Source of the DNA: Halonotius sp046719765
GTDB lineage: Archaea; Halobacteriota; Halobacteria; Halobacteriales; Haloferacaceae
Length of the DNA stretch: 64,000 nt
Assembly: GCF_046719765.1 (NCBI RefSeq)
Contig: NZ_JABEBY010000006.1
Span: 109,119-173,118 of the forward strand
Direction of reading: 5' to 3'
The notes under the pieces were generated by a model. It was given only the letters and a program-made list of their open reading frames with translations. It made no database searches and was not told the DNA's origin. Position numbers and translations under genes: made by a program. Positions within the stretch are counted from its first letter, which is position 1; each line of letters opens with the position of its first letter. This document shows, piece after piece, positions 34,934 through 43,675 of the stretch.

Positions 34934-36019
34934 CTACTCCGCGCCGAGTGCCCGACGGAACGCCGGGATCGTGACTTCCTGCATCTGCTCGATGAAGCCG
35001 ACGCCCTCCTTGGCCCACTCGCTTGTCGTTCCTGCCCCGGCGGTGATCGGGACGGCCTCGCTCGCGGTGGTGTTGTCGACGATCGTGGTTGCGAGGCGGT
35101 CGGACTCGAAGCGGTCGTAGAGGATCACGTCGATCCCGTTGTCGTCGACGAGATCGAGCGTTCCGGCGATCTCGGATGGGGAGGGGGTCGCATCCGGGGA
35201 GATGCCGGCTACGGTGTGGATGTCGAAGTCGTAGCGATCTTCGACGTAGGCGAACGAGGAGTGGCTGGCGAGGACGACCGTTGAGCCGTCGGCGTCCTCG
35301 ACGAGTTGCTGGTAGGCGGCATCGAGGGCGGCGAGTCGCTCCGTGTAGTCGGCCGCGTTGGCCTCGAATGTCTCGCTGTTCTCGGGGTCGATCTCGGCGA
35401 ACCCCGCGGCGATGGTGTCGACCATCTCCTGGGCGAGGACTGGATCGACCCAGACGTGAGGATCAAGCTGGCTGGCTGATTCCGCTTCGTCGTTGTGTTC
35501 GTCGTCGTGATGCTCGTCCTCAGTTTCGTTGTGTTCTTGCTCGTCGTCGTGATGCTCGCCCTCAGTTTCGTTGTGCACCTCATCGTCCTCACTGTGTTCG
35601 CCCTCAGTTTCGTTGTGCTCGTGGTCGTGACCGCGCTCCAACATCTGCGATTTGAGGCCGTTGAGGGCGTCGATAGCCGCGACGTTCTCGTAGTCGCTGT
35701 CGAGCGTCTCCGCGAGGTCTTGGGCCCACGAGAACTCCGGCGTATCGAGGTAGACGAAGGCACTGGTTGAGGCGACCTCCCGCGGCAGATCACCATCCGG
35801 CTCCCAGCCGTGGCCCAACTGACCGTATTCGACCGGGTTTTCGATGTCGGCCTCCTCGCCGGCGATCGCCTGCGACCAGTCGGCGAGGGCAAAAAAGGCC
35901 GCATACCCCGAATCGAATCCCGTTTGGTCGCCACCCCCATCGGAGAGACAGCCGGCCAAGCTTCCGAGTGCGAGTGTGCCAGCACCGCTTGTGAGCGCGT
36001 TCCGCCGTGTCAGGTTCAT
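34934..36019 (-). CDS. znuA: Zinc/manganese ABC transporter substrate-binding lipoprotein
   Basis: A 361-aa cluster A-I binding protein. The N-terminus MNLTRRNALTSGAGTLALGS has a twin-arginine pair and a lipobox LAGC, so it is exported and lipid-anchored. The metal site residues are in FVYLD..., DPHVWVDPVL, VLASHSSFAYVEDRYDF and VILYDRFESD. Between the first two lies a His/acid loop (about residues 133-185) made of repeated HNETEGEH-type units, typical of zinc-binding ZnuA proteins. Zinc is therefore the likeliest cargo. First gene of znuA-C-B. Confidence 0.92.
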   Translation of the reverse strand: MNLTRRNALTSGAGTLALGSLAGCLSDGGGDQTGFDSGYAAFFALADWSQAIAGEEADIENPVEYGQLGHGWEPDGDLPREVASTSAFVYLDTPEFSWAQDLAETLDSDYENVAAIDALNGLKSQMLERGHDHEHNETEGEHSEDDEVHNETEGEHHDDEQEHNETEDEHHDDEHNDEAESASQLDPHVWVDPVLAQEMVDTIAAGFAEIDPENSETFEANAADYTERLAALDAAYQQLVEDADGSTVVLASHSSFAYVEDRYDFDIHTVAGISPDATPSPSEIAGTLDLVDDNGIDVILYDRFESDRLATTIVDNTTASEAVPITAGAGTTSEWAKEGVGFIEQMQEVTIPAFRRALGAE

Positions 36020-36067
36020 ACCGCTCCGAGTAGTCCCGCAGTCAAAAGCCCTATTATTTTATCCGTC

Positions 36068-36078
36068 TTAATTATTAA
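36068..36078. promoter_or_regulatory. Palindrome upstream of znuA, possible operator
   Basis: TTAATTATTAA is a perfect 11-bp palindrome in an AT-rich block, 49 bases before the znuA ATG. Its position suits a metalloregulator site overlapping or next to the promoter; it may also simply contain the TATA element. Confidence 0.45.
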
Positions 36079-36453
36079 CTTGGCGCAAATAGTCAGTGTA
36101 GGTTATTATTTTGGCTGTCTCGGTGCCGACTGTGGGTTGCCCAACCCCGGGCCGATGCTACCGCGACACCGCTCCACGGAGGGGTCTTGGCGGTCGATCC
36201 GCCGTGGCTCACCTGGCAGCACATCGAGTGGGAACGCCACCTACCGAGATCGGCCGGACGACCAGCATTCGGCACGGTCGGCGCTTCGACGCCGAACCTG
36301 CCGGGGATCAGACGCGCTGCCGATCGGGTCTCCGAGGCGGTCGACGATCTTGACTATGCGGAAAAGGAGACCGCCTCACCGATGTCGGCGACCGGATAGA
36401 TCGAGTAGTCGACCTCAATGCTACACATATGTGGTTAAAGTAAATTCTTAAAA

Positions 36454-36485
36454 TAATATTTCTTATGTTTTGTAGAGAAATATTA
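36454..36485. repeat. 10-bp inverted repeat in AT-rich spacer
   Basis: TAATATTTCT (36454-36463) and AGAAATATTA (36476-36485) form a perfect inverted repeat with a 12-base spacer, about 200 bases upstream of acd. The AT-richness lowers its weight. Confidence 0.4.
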
Positions 36486-36652
36486 ATAGAAATTGCGTGG
36501 GTCGTCCACCGGCGGCGTTATGGATTGCCCACCACACTGACTCTCTGCTCCAAACATCCCCTCGCGCACCGCGAAACCGATCAATTGCGCACACAAAACG
36601 TGTCGATACTCCGGCATTTTGCGTCTCCCGTTCGAAGCGCAGTCCACTGTGC

Positions 36653-36658
36653 TTTAAG
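36653..36658 (+). promoter_or_regulatory. TATA-like box of acd
   Basis: TTTAAG lies 25-30 bases before the acd ATG, the spacing of leaderless haloarchaeal promoters. Confidence 0.55.
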
Positions 36659-36682
36659 CACGCCGGGACAAAGTAGAGACTG

Positions 36683-38776
36683 ATGGGAACCCTAACCGAG
36701 CTATTCGCGCCAGACCGGATCGCCGTTGTCGGTGCGACCGCACGTGAGGGGTCGATCGGCCGCGCTGTCACCGACAACTTACTGTCGGCGTTCGACGGCG
36801 AGGTAGTGCCGGTTAACCCCAACTACGAGGAGGTGTTAGGCCTCTCCTGTGTCGACGAGATCGGGGAGGCGGCGGCCGATATGGCCGTGATCGTTGTCCC
36901 GCCGAAGATCGTCATTCCCGCGCTCGAACAGACGGGCGAGGCCGGCGTCGAAAACGTCGTCGTCATCACCGCCGGTTTCGGTGAGACCGGCGGCGACGGC
37001 GCAAGCCGGGAGCGGGAACTCAAGGAGATCGCCGCCGAGTACGACCTCAATCTGGTCGGCCCCAACAGTCTCGGTATCATGTCGACGGCCAACGGCATGA
37101 ACGCCTCCTTCGGCCCCGACAGCCCCGAAGCCGGCAACATGTCGTTTATGAGCCAGTCCGGGGCGTTCATCACCGCCGTTCTCGATTGGGCCAACGATGA
37201 GGATGTCGGGTTCAAAGACGTTGCCTCGCTGGGTAACAAGGCGGTGCTCGATGAAACCGACTTTATCGACCACTGGGGTGACGATCCCGACACCGACGTG
37301 ATCATCGGCTACCTGGAGGGGATCTCGCAGGGTCGAGAGTTCATCGACACCGCCCGCGAGGTGACCCAGGATACCCCGATCGTTCTCGTGAAATCCGGCC
37401 GTACCGACGCCGGCGCGCAGGCCGCCTCCTCGCATACGGGCACGATCGCTGGCTCCGAGCAGGCCTACGAGGCCGGCCTCGATCAGGCCGGCGTTCTCCG
37501 AGCGGAATCCGTCCAGGGGTTGTTCGACGCCGCCCAGATGCTGGCCAACCAGCCGGTGCCGGAGAACAACGATATCGCCGTCATCACCAACGCCGGCGGC
37601 CCCGGCGTGATGTCGACCGATGCCGTCGGCGACTCCGGCCTGGAGATGGCGTCCTTCGAGCAGGCAACGCTGGATACCTTCTCCGAGCAACTGCCGCCGG
37701 AGGGCAACATCTACAACCCTGTCGACATCGTCGGCGACGCGGATGTCGAGCGGTTCAGCGAGGCCCTCGATATCGCACTGGCCGACGACAACGTCGGCTC
37801 GGCGATGGTGTTGTCCTGTCCGACGGCCGTTCTCGACTACGAGCAGTTGGCCGAGGAGACGGTAAAAATGCGGGAAAAACACGGCAAGCCCGTCGCGGCC
37901 TGCTTTATGGGCGGCGAAAGCGTCGACGCCTCCGCGGGGATCCTCAACGAGGCGGGGATCCCGAACTACTTCGATCCCTCCCGGGCGATCGGCGCGCTCG
38001 ACTCGCTGTGGGAGTATCGCGGGATTCAACAGCGCGAGTACGAGACCCCCGCCGACTTCGACGTGGATCAGGAAGCCGCCCGCGAGATCCTCGAACGCGT
38101 CGAGGAGCGCGGCGACAACCGTCTCGGCGTCGAGGCGATGGGGCTGCTCGATGCCTACGGCATCCCAACACCCGACGGCGATATCGTCGACTCCCCCGAG
38201 GACGCCCGCGCGGTCGCCGAGGAAATCGATGGCGACGTGGTCATGAAGATCGTCAGCCCCGACATCCTGCACAAATCCGATATCGGTGGCGTCGCGGTCG
38301 GCGTTGCCGACGACGAGGTTGCTGACACCTACGAGACACTGATCACACGCGCGCGAAACTACCAACCTGATGCGAATCTCCTCGGCGTCCAGGTACAGGA
38401 GATGGCCGATCTGGACGCGGGCACCGAAACGATCGTCGGGATGAACCGCGATCCGCAGTTCGGCCCGCTGTTGATGTTTGGGTTGGGTGGCATCTTCGTG
38501 GAGGTATTGGAGGACACCACCTTCCGTGTGGCCCCCGTTTCGGAGACCGAAGCCCGCGAGATGACAGAAGAAATCAAGACGGCACCGCTCCTACGTGGCG
38601 CACGAGGCCGTGATGCCGCCGACATCGATGGCATCGTCGAAACCATCCAGCGGCTCTCCCAGCTGGTCGCGGACTTCCCGGCGATCATGGAGTTCGACAT
38701 CAACCCGCTGGTCGCAACGCCCGACGGCGTCGATGCCGTCGACATCAGACTCACCGTCGACCCCGAGAACCTATGA
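36683..38776 (+). CDS. ADP-forming acetate-CoA ligase (alpha-beta fusion)
   Basis: Converts acetyl-CoA, ADP and phosphate to acetate, CoA and ATP; the usual archaeal route of acetate overflow. 697 aa. The CoA-binding domain starts RIAVVGATAREGSIGRAV; the ligase domains contain NLVGPNSLGIM, FMSQSGAF and the phosphorylated-histidine motif ASSHTGTIAGSE. The C-terminal ATP-grasp domain (about 475-697) shows VVMKIVSPDILHKSDIGGV and FDINPLVA. Alpha and beta parts are fused in the haloarchaeal way. The stop overlaps the next ATG (ATGA). Confidence 0.95.
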   Translation: MGTLTELFAPDRIAVVGATAREGSIGRAVTDNLLSAFDGEVVPVNPNYEEVLGLSCVDEIGEAAADMAVIVVPPKIVIPALEQTGEAGVENVVVITAGFGETGGDGASRERELKEIAAEYDLNLVGPNSLGIMSTANGMNASFGPDSPEAGNMSFMSQSGAFITAVLDWANDEDVGFKDVASLGNKAVLDETDFIDHWGDDPDTDVIIGYLEGISQGREFIDTAREVTQDTPIVLVKSGRTDAGAQAASSHTGTIAGSEQAYEAGLDQAGVLRAESVQGLFDAAQMLANQPVPENNDIAVITNAGGPGVMSTDAVGDSGLEMASFEQATLDTFSEQLPPEGNIYNPVDIVGDADVERFSEALDIALADDNVGSAMVLSCPTAVLDYEQLAEETVKMREKHGKPVAACFMGGESVDASAGILNEAGIPNYFDPSRAIGALDSLWEYRGIQQREYETPADFDVDQEAAREILERVEERGDNRLGVEAMGLLDAYGIPTPDGDIVDSPEDARAVAEEIDGDVVMKIVSPDILHKSDIGGVAVGVADDEVADTYETLITRARNYQPDANLLGVQVQEMADLDAGTETIVGMNRDPQFGPLLMFGLGGIFVEVLEDTTFRVAPVSETEAREMTEEIKTAPLLRGARGRDAADIDGIVETIQRLSQLVADFPAIMEFDINPLVATPDGVDAVDIRLTVDPENL

Positions 38777-39843
38777 ACACACTACTCATCACCGCAACGG
38801 AAGAAAGCACCGGCAAGACCGCTATCGCCCTGGCGTTGGCGACGATCGCCAACGACCGTGGCCACTCGGTCGGCTACATGAAGCCGAAAGGAACCCGCCT
38901 GCAGAGCAACGTCGGCAAAACGCTCGACGAGGATCCCATGTTGGCCCGGGAGCTGCTGGATCTCGACGCCGAGATGCATGAGCTCGAACCCGTCGTCTAC
39001 TCGCCGACGTTTATCGATGGGGCGATCCGCGGCCAGGAGGATCCCGACGAGCTTCGCCAACAGGTCAAAACCCAGTTCGACGGGTTGGCGGCCGACCGCG
39101 ATACGATGATCGTCGAGGGCGGCGGCTCGCTGTCGACCGGCGGGATCGTCGGGCTGACCGACCCCGAGGTCGCCGAGTTGCTGGACGCACAGGCGGTGTT
39201 GGTTGCCGACTACACACAGCCCGGCGACATCGACAGCCTGCTGGGCGCGATCGATCAGCTTGGCGACCGGCTGGCGGGTGTCGTCTTTAACCGCATCTCC
39301 GAGAGCGCCTTCGAGGAGCTCGACAGCGACGTGATCCCGTTTCTCGAAAGTCGCGGTGTCGAGGTCTTCGGCGCGGTGCCCCAAGAACAGCGGTTGGCCG
39401 GCGTCACCATCGCAGATCTCGCGGCGGAGCTCGGCGCGGACGTGCTGACCGACACGCCGACCGACGCCTACGTCGAACGCTTCCTTGTCGGCGCGATGGG
39501 CGGCGACGAAGCGCTCCGCTACTTCCGGCGGGCACGCAACGCGGCGGCGATCACCGGCGGCGATCGGTCGGATATCCACACCGCCGCCCTGGAAGCCTCC
39601 GGCGTGAAGTGTCTGATCCTGACCGGCGGCCACCGGCCGTCGTCGGCGATACTGGGCCGCGCCGAGGAGGCCAACACGCCGATCCTCCAGATCAACACCG
39701 ACACCCTGACTGCTGTCGAGCGCGCCGAATCCGTCGTCCGCAGCGGTCGCACCCGCGATGCGGAGACCGTCGAGACGATGGCTGATCTGCTAACCGAGCG
39801 GGTCGATCTTGACGCGCTGTTGGGGACGGCCGGCGAGGACTGA
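38773..39843 (+). CDS. BioD-like/DRTGG protein (phosphotransacetylase-like)
   Basis: A 356-aa protein with an N-terminal P-loop of the BioD fold (LLITATEESTGKTAIALALA, then MIVEGGGSLSTGG) and a C-terminal DRTGG domain (about 215-320), where LILTGGHRPSSAIL lies near the end. The same two-domain unit precedes the acetyltransferase domain in large Pta proteins, but the catalytic Pta domain is absent. Its overlap with the acetyl-CoA ligase gene points to a regulatory or CoA/acetyl-phosphate role in acetate metabolism, which is an inference. Confidence 0.85.
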   Translation: MNTLLITATEESTGKTAIALALATIANDRGHSVGYMKPKGTRLQSNVGKTLDEDPMLARELLDLDAEMHELEPVVYSPTFIDGAIRGQEDPDELRQQVKTQFDGLAADRDTMIVEGGGSLSTGGIVGLTDPEVAELLDAQAVLVADYTQPGDIDSLLGAIDQLGDRLAGVVFNRISESAFEELDSDVIPFLESRGVEVFGAVPQEQRLAGVTIADLAAELGADVLTDTPTDAYVERFLVGAMGGDEALRYFRRARNAAAITGGDRSDIHTAALEASGVKCLILTGGHRPSSAILGRAEEANTPILQINTDTLTAVERAESVVRSGRTRDAETVETMADLLTERVDLDALLGTAGED

Positions 39844-40046
39844 TCGCTGACCCCACGGCTCAGGGGTCGGCTACGGTGGGAGCCTGCCACAAACTCTTTA
39901 TTGATGTCGACCGTTGGTGACGGTATCAGGCCAGCCGCGGTCGATGAGCCGATGGGCTCACGCCGAGTTAGCAATCCTTAACTGGCCTCGTTTGCTACCC
40001 GACTGTAGTATCTCGTGATCATTGTTTCTTCACCCCAAACACATCC

Positions 40047-40274
40047 ATGGTAGACGTAAGCCAACACGAACTCGTACCCGAGCATATCCCCATCGAGGGA
40101 GCCGAACTCGATTCGGTTCTCGAGGAGTATGGGTTGGATCGTACCGATCTTCCGGAGATCACAGCTGACGACCCGGCACTGCCGGAGGAGGCTGAGACGG
40201 GCGATGTCATCAAGATCGTCCGTGACTCCCGGACAACAGACACATCGATTTCCTACCGGCTGGTGGTCGAATGA
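40047..40274 (+). CDS. rpoH: RNA polymerase subunit H
   Basis: A 75-aa Rpb5 C-terminal homologue: VSQHELVPEHIPIE, DLPEITADDPAL, and GDVIKIVRDSRT..SYRLVVE. It opens the polymerase operon and overlaps rpoB'' by four bases (ATGA). The 203-base upstream region holds the operon promoter; an oligo-T free AT-poor leader makes the TATA element hard to fix. Confidence 0.96.
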   Translation: MVDVSQHELVPEHIPIEGAELDSVLEEYGLDRTDLPEITADDPALPEEAETGDVIKIVRDSRTTDTSISYRLVVE

Positions 40275-41839
40275 ACCGACAAGATCGACGCGACGTATCC
40301 AGAGAGTACTTCTCGGAGGATCGCCTCGCCGAACACCACTTCCGCTCGTTCAACGCCTTCCTCGAACGCGGCATGCAGCAGGTCGCCGACGAGAAGGAAA
40401 CCATCGAGACCGACATCGGCGACAAGGAGGGCCAAGAGCCCGTCTACGTCGAACTTGGTGACATCCGCATTCTGACGCCCCGAGTGCGGGAGGCCGACGG
40501 CAGTGAAGAACTGCTCTTCCCACAGGAAGCCCGTCTCCGCAACATCACCTACGCCGCGCCGGTGTTCATGGAGATGTCGATCGTCCGCGGCGGCGACGAG
40601 GAGCCCGAAACCGTCGTTGACTCCACGGAGACCAAGGTCGGCCGGATGCCGATCATGGTCGGCTCCGACAAATGCAACATCGCGGAGTTCTCCGACGAGG
40701 AACTCATCGAGATCGGCGAGGATCCCGCCGACCCCGGCGGCTACTTCATCGTCAACGGCTCCGAGCGGGTGCTGATGACCAGCGAGGATCTCGCGCCGAA
40801 CAAGATCCTCGCCGAACACGACACCAAGTACGACGACGACATTCAGGTCGCCAAGACCTTCAGCCAGCGTCGTGGCTACCGCGCGCTCGTCCTCTGTGAG
40901 CGCAACCGTGAGGGGCTGCTTGAGGTCAGTTTCCCATCGGTCTCCGGCAGCGTCAACTTCGTCACGCTCGTTCGCGCACTTGGACTGGAATCCGACGAGG
41001 AGATCGTCCACCGCGTCAGCGACGACCCAGAGATCGTGAAGTTCATGCTGGAGAATCTGGAGGAAGCCGATGTCCAAACCACCGAGGCCGCGATCGAAAC
41101 CCTCGGCCAGCGCGTCGCCAGCGGGCAGGGCAAAAACTACCAGCTCAAACGCGCCAACTACGTCATCGACCGCTACCTCCTGCCGCACCTCCACGAGGAG
41201 GGTGTCGACGAGGAGGAGGTTCGCACGAACAAGGCCTACTACCTCTGTCGGATGGCCGAGGCCTGCTTTGAGCTTGCGCTGGATCGCCGCGAAGCCGACG
41301 ACAAGGATCATTACGCCAACAAACGCCTCAAAGTATCGGGCGATCTGATGACCGATCTGTTCCGCACCGCGCTAAACAAGCTGGCACGCGACGTGAAATA
41401 CCAGCTCGAACGCGCCAACATGCGGAACCGGGATCTCTCGGTCAGCACGGTCGTTCGCTCGGATGTGCTCACCGAACGGCTCGAACACCCGATCGCCACC
41501 GGCAACTGGGTCGGCGGCCGCTCCGGCGTCTCCCAGCTGGTCGACCGCACCGACCACATGGGCGTGCTGTCGCACCTGCGCCGGCTTCGCTCGCCGCTCA
41601 GCCGAAGCCAGCCACACTTTGAGGCGCGGGATCTCCACGCGACCCAGTGGGGTCGCATCTGTCCCTCCGAGACGCCGGAGGGCCCGAACTGTGGCCTGGT
41701 CAAAAACTTCGCGCAAGCGATGGAGCTGAGCCAGGATATCGAGGACGAGAAGGGACTGAAACGCGAACTATCGTCGATGGGAGTCGAGGGGATCCCCGGT
41801 ATCGACGGCGTCGAACGAACAACCCCCGCGGACGACTAA
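40271..41839 (+). CDS. rpoB2: RNA polymerase subunit B''
   Basis: N-terminal half of the second-largest subunit, 522 aa, split from B' as in other euryarchaea. Signatures: YFIVNGSERVLMTSEDLAPN, the fork region SPLSRSQPHFEARDLHATQWGR (quoted in part: FEARDLHATQWGR), and CPSETPEGPNCGLVKN near the end. Translationally coupled to rpoH. Confidence 0.97.
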   Translation: MNRQDRRDVSREYFSEDRLAEHHFRSFNAFLERGMQQVADEKETIETDIGDKEGQEPVYVELGDIRILTPRVREADGSEELLFPQEARLRNITYAAPVFMEMSIVRGGDEEPETVVDSTETKVGRMPIMVGSDKCNIAEFSDEELIEIGEDPADPGGYFIVNGSERVLMTSEDLAPNKILAEHDTKYDDDIQVAKTFSQRRGYRALVLCERNREGLLEVSFPSVSGSVNFVTLVRALGLESDEEIVHRVSDDPEIVKFMLENLEEADVQTTEAAIETLGQRVASGQGKNYQLKRANYVIDRYLLPHLHEEGVDEEEVRTNKAYYLCRMAEACFELALDRREADDKDHYANKRLKVSGDLMTDLFRTALNKLARDVKYQLERANMRNRDLSVSTVVRSDVLTERLEHPIATGNWVGGRSGVSQLVDRTDHMGVLSHLRRLRSPLSRSQPHFEARDLHATQWGRICPSETPEGPNCGLVKNFAQAMELSQDIEDEKGLKRELSSMGVEGIPGIDGVERTTPADD

Positions 41840-41842
41840 CCA

Positions 41843-43669
41843 ATGGCTCAATCACGAGAAGCGAAAGTCTACGTCAATGGGAGCCTCGTCGGCACCCACC
41901 CGAACCCGGAACAGCTTGCCGAACAGATACGAGACGCCCGCCGCCGCGGCGACGTGAGCGATATGGTCAACGTCTCCGTCCGGGGGCGCACCCAGGAGGT
42001 CATCATCAACGCCGACGCCGGCCGCGCGCGCCGCCCGCTGATCGTCGTCGAGGACGGCGAACCGCTGCTCGGCGACGAGGAGATCGAGGCGCTCAAACAC
42101 GACGACCTCGAGTTCGAGGATCTCGTCGACCGCGGCTACATCGAGTTTATCGATGCCGAAGAGGAAGAGGACATCCTCGTCGGCGTCGACGAGGACGATC
42201 TCACCGAGCGACACACCCACCTTGAGATCGATCCCTCGCTGATCTTCGGGATCGGTGCGGGGATGATCCCCTACCCTGAGCACAACGCCAGCCCCCGGAT
42301 TACGATGGGCGCGGGGATGATGAAACAGTCCCTTGGGCTGCCATCCGCCAACTATCGAATCCGGCCCGACACCCGCCAACACCTGCTGCATTACCCGCAG
42401 CTGTCGATGGTGAAAACCCAGACGACCGAACAGATCGGCTACGACGACCGCCCCGCGGCCCAAAATCTCGTCGTCGCCGTGATGAGCTACGAGGGGTTCA
42501 ACATCGAGGACGCCCTCGTCATGAACAAGGGGTCGGTCGACCGCGCGCTGATGCGGTCGCACTTCTTCCGCACCTACGAGGGTGAGGAACGCCGCTACCC
42601 CGGCGGCCAGGAGGATCGCTTCGAGATCCCCGATCAGGACGTTCGCGGTGCCCGCGGCGAGGACGCCTACACCCACCTCGACGACGACGGCCTCGTCAAC
42701 CCCGAGACCGTCGTCGACGAGAACTCGGTGCTGTTGGGGAAGACCAGCCCGCCGCGGTTCCTTGAGGAGCCCGACGACATGGGCGGGCTCTCCCCGCAGA
42801 AACGACGCGAAACCTCCGTGACGATGCGCTCCGGCGAGGACGGCGTCGTCGACACCGTCACCGTCATGGAAAACGAGGATGGCTCGATGCTCTCGAAGGT
42901 GAAGGTACGCGACGAGCGCATCCCCGAACTCGGCGACAAGTTCGCCTCCCGACACGGCCAGAAGGGCGTTGTCGGCCACCTCGCACCCCAGGAGGATATG
43001 CCGTTCACCGAGGAGGGGCTCGTCCCCGACCTCGTGCTCAATCCGCACGCGCTGCCCTCGCGGATGACTGTCGGCCACGTCCTGGAGATGCTTGGCGGGA
43101 AGGTCGGCGCGCTGGAAGGCCGCCGTGTCGACGGCACGCCGTTCCAAGGCGAGGACGAGGATGAGCTTCGCGGCGCGCTGGAGGAACACGGGTTCAAATC
43201 CTCCGGCAAGGAGGTCATGTACTCGGGTGTTTCCGGCGAGAAGATCGACGCCGAGATCTTCGTCGGGACGATCTTCTACCACAAGCTCTACCACATGGTC
43301 TCGAACAAGCTGCACGCCCGCTCCCGCGGGCCGGTGCAGGTGTTGACCCGACAGCCGACCGAGGGCCGTGCCCGCGAGGGTGGGCTCCGCGTCGGCGAGA
43401 TGGAACGCGACACGATCATCGGCCACGGTGCGTCGATGGTGCTCAACGAACGCCTGCTTGAGTCCTCCGACAAGGAGACGGTGTACGTTTCTGAGGACAC
43501 CGGGATGATCGCTGTTGAGGACAGAGAGCAACGCCGGGTGTACGATCCGGCAACCGGTAGCGAGGATAACATCCACGAGCTGGACGTGAGCTACGCGTTC
43601 AAGCTGCTGTTGGATGAGATGATGGCGCTCGGCATCCGACCAACCCTCGAACTCGAAGACGCGGTCTAA
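41843..43669 (+). CDS. rpoB1: RNA polymerase subunit B'
   Basis: C-terminal half of the second-largest subunit, 608 aa. It contains HNASPRITMGAGMMKQSLG, the active-site loop AVMSYEGFNIEDALVMNKGS, the catalytic-lysine block RDERIPELGDKFASRHGQKG and the C-terminal clamp RPTEGRAREGGLRVGEMERD (quoted in part: GRAREGGLRVGEMERD). I see no cysteine in it, so the zinc site found in many archaeal B subunits is lacking, as appears usual in haloarchaea. It begins 3 bases after rpoB''. Confidence 0.97.
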   Translation: MAQSREAKVYVNGSLVGTHPNPEQLAEQIRDARRRGDVSDMVNVSVRGRTQEVIINADAGRARRPLIVVEDGEPLLGDEEIEALKHDDLEFEDLVDRGYIEFIDAEEEEDILVGVDEDDLTERHTHLEIDPSLIFGIGAGMIPYPEHNASPRITMGAGMMKQSLGLPSANYRIRPDTRQHLLHYPQLSMVKTQTTEQIGYDDRPAAQNLVVAVMSYEGFNIEDALVMNKGSVDRALMRSHFFRTYEGEERRYPGGQEDRFEIPDQDVRGARGEDAYTHLDDDGLVNPETVVDENSVLLGKTSPPRFLEEPDDMGGLSPQKRRETSVTMRSGEDGVVDTVTVMENEDGSMLSKVKVRDERIPELGDKFASRHGQKGVVGHLAPQEDMPFTEEGLVPDLVLNPHALPSRMTVGHVLEMLGGKVGALEGRRVDGTPFQGEDEDELRGALEEHGFKSSGKEVMYSGVSGEKIDAEIFVGTIFYHKLYHMVSNKLHARSRGPVQVLTRQPTEGRAREGGLRVGEMERDTIIGHGASMVLNERLLESSDKETVYVSEDTGMIAVEDREQRRVYDPATGSEDNIHELDVSYAFKLLLDEMMALGIRPTLELEDAV

Positions 43670-43675
43670 GATACA

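Larger units (their letters stand above)
36020..36682. other. 663-bp gene-free region between znuA and acd
   Basis: AT-rich ends (36020-36110 and 36415-36500) flank a GC-rich core (36120-36400). One plus-strand frame in the core (36187-36399) reads like coding DNA, ending RRAADRVSEAVDDLDYAEKE, but the start is weak and no family was recognised. It may be a decayed gene. A 10-bp inverted repeat lies in the right AT-rich part and a TATA-like box precedes acd. No tRNA or other RNA gene was seen. Confidence 0.5.

Noticed and set aside
41852..43576. 574-codon minus-strand open frame opposite rpoB'
   Set aside because: Mirror of the rpoB' codons; rpoB' has full family conservation.
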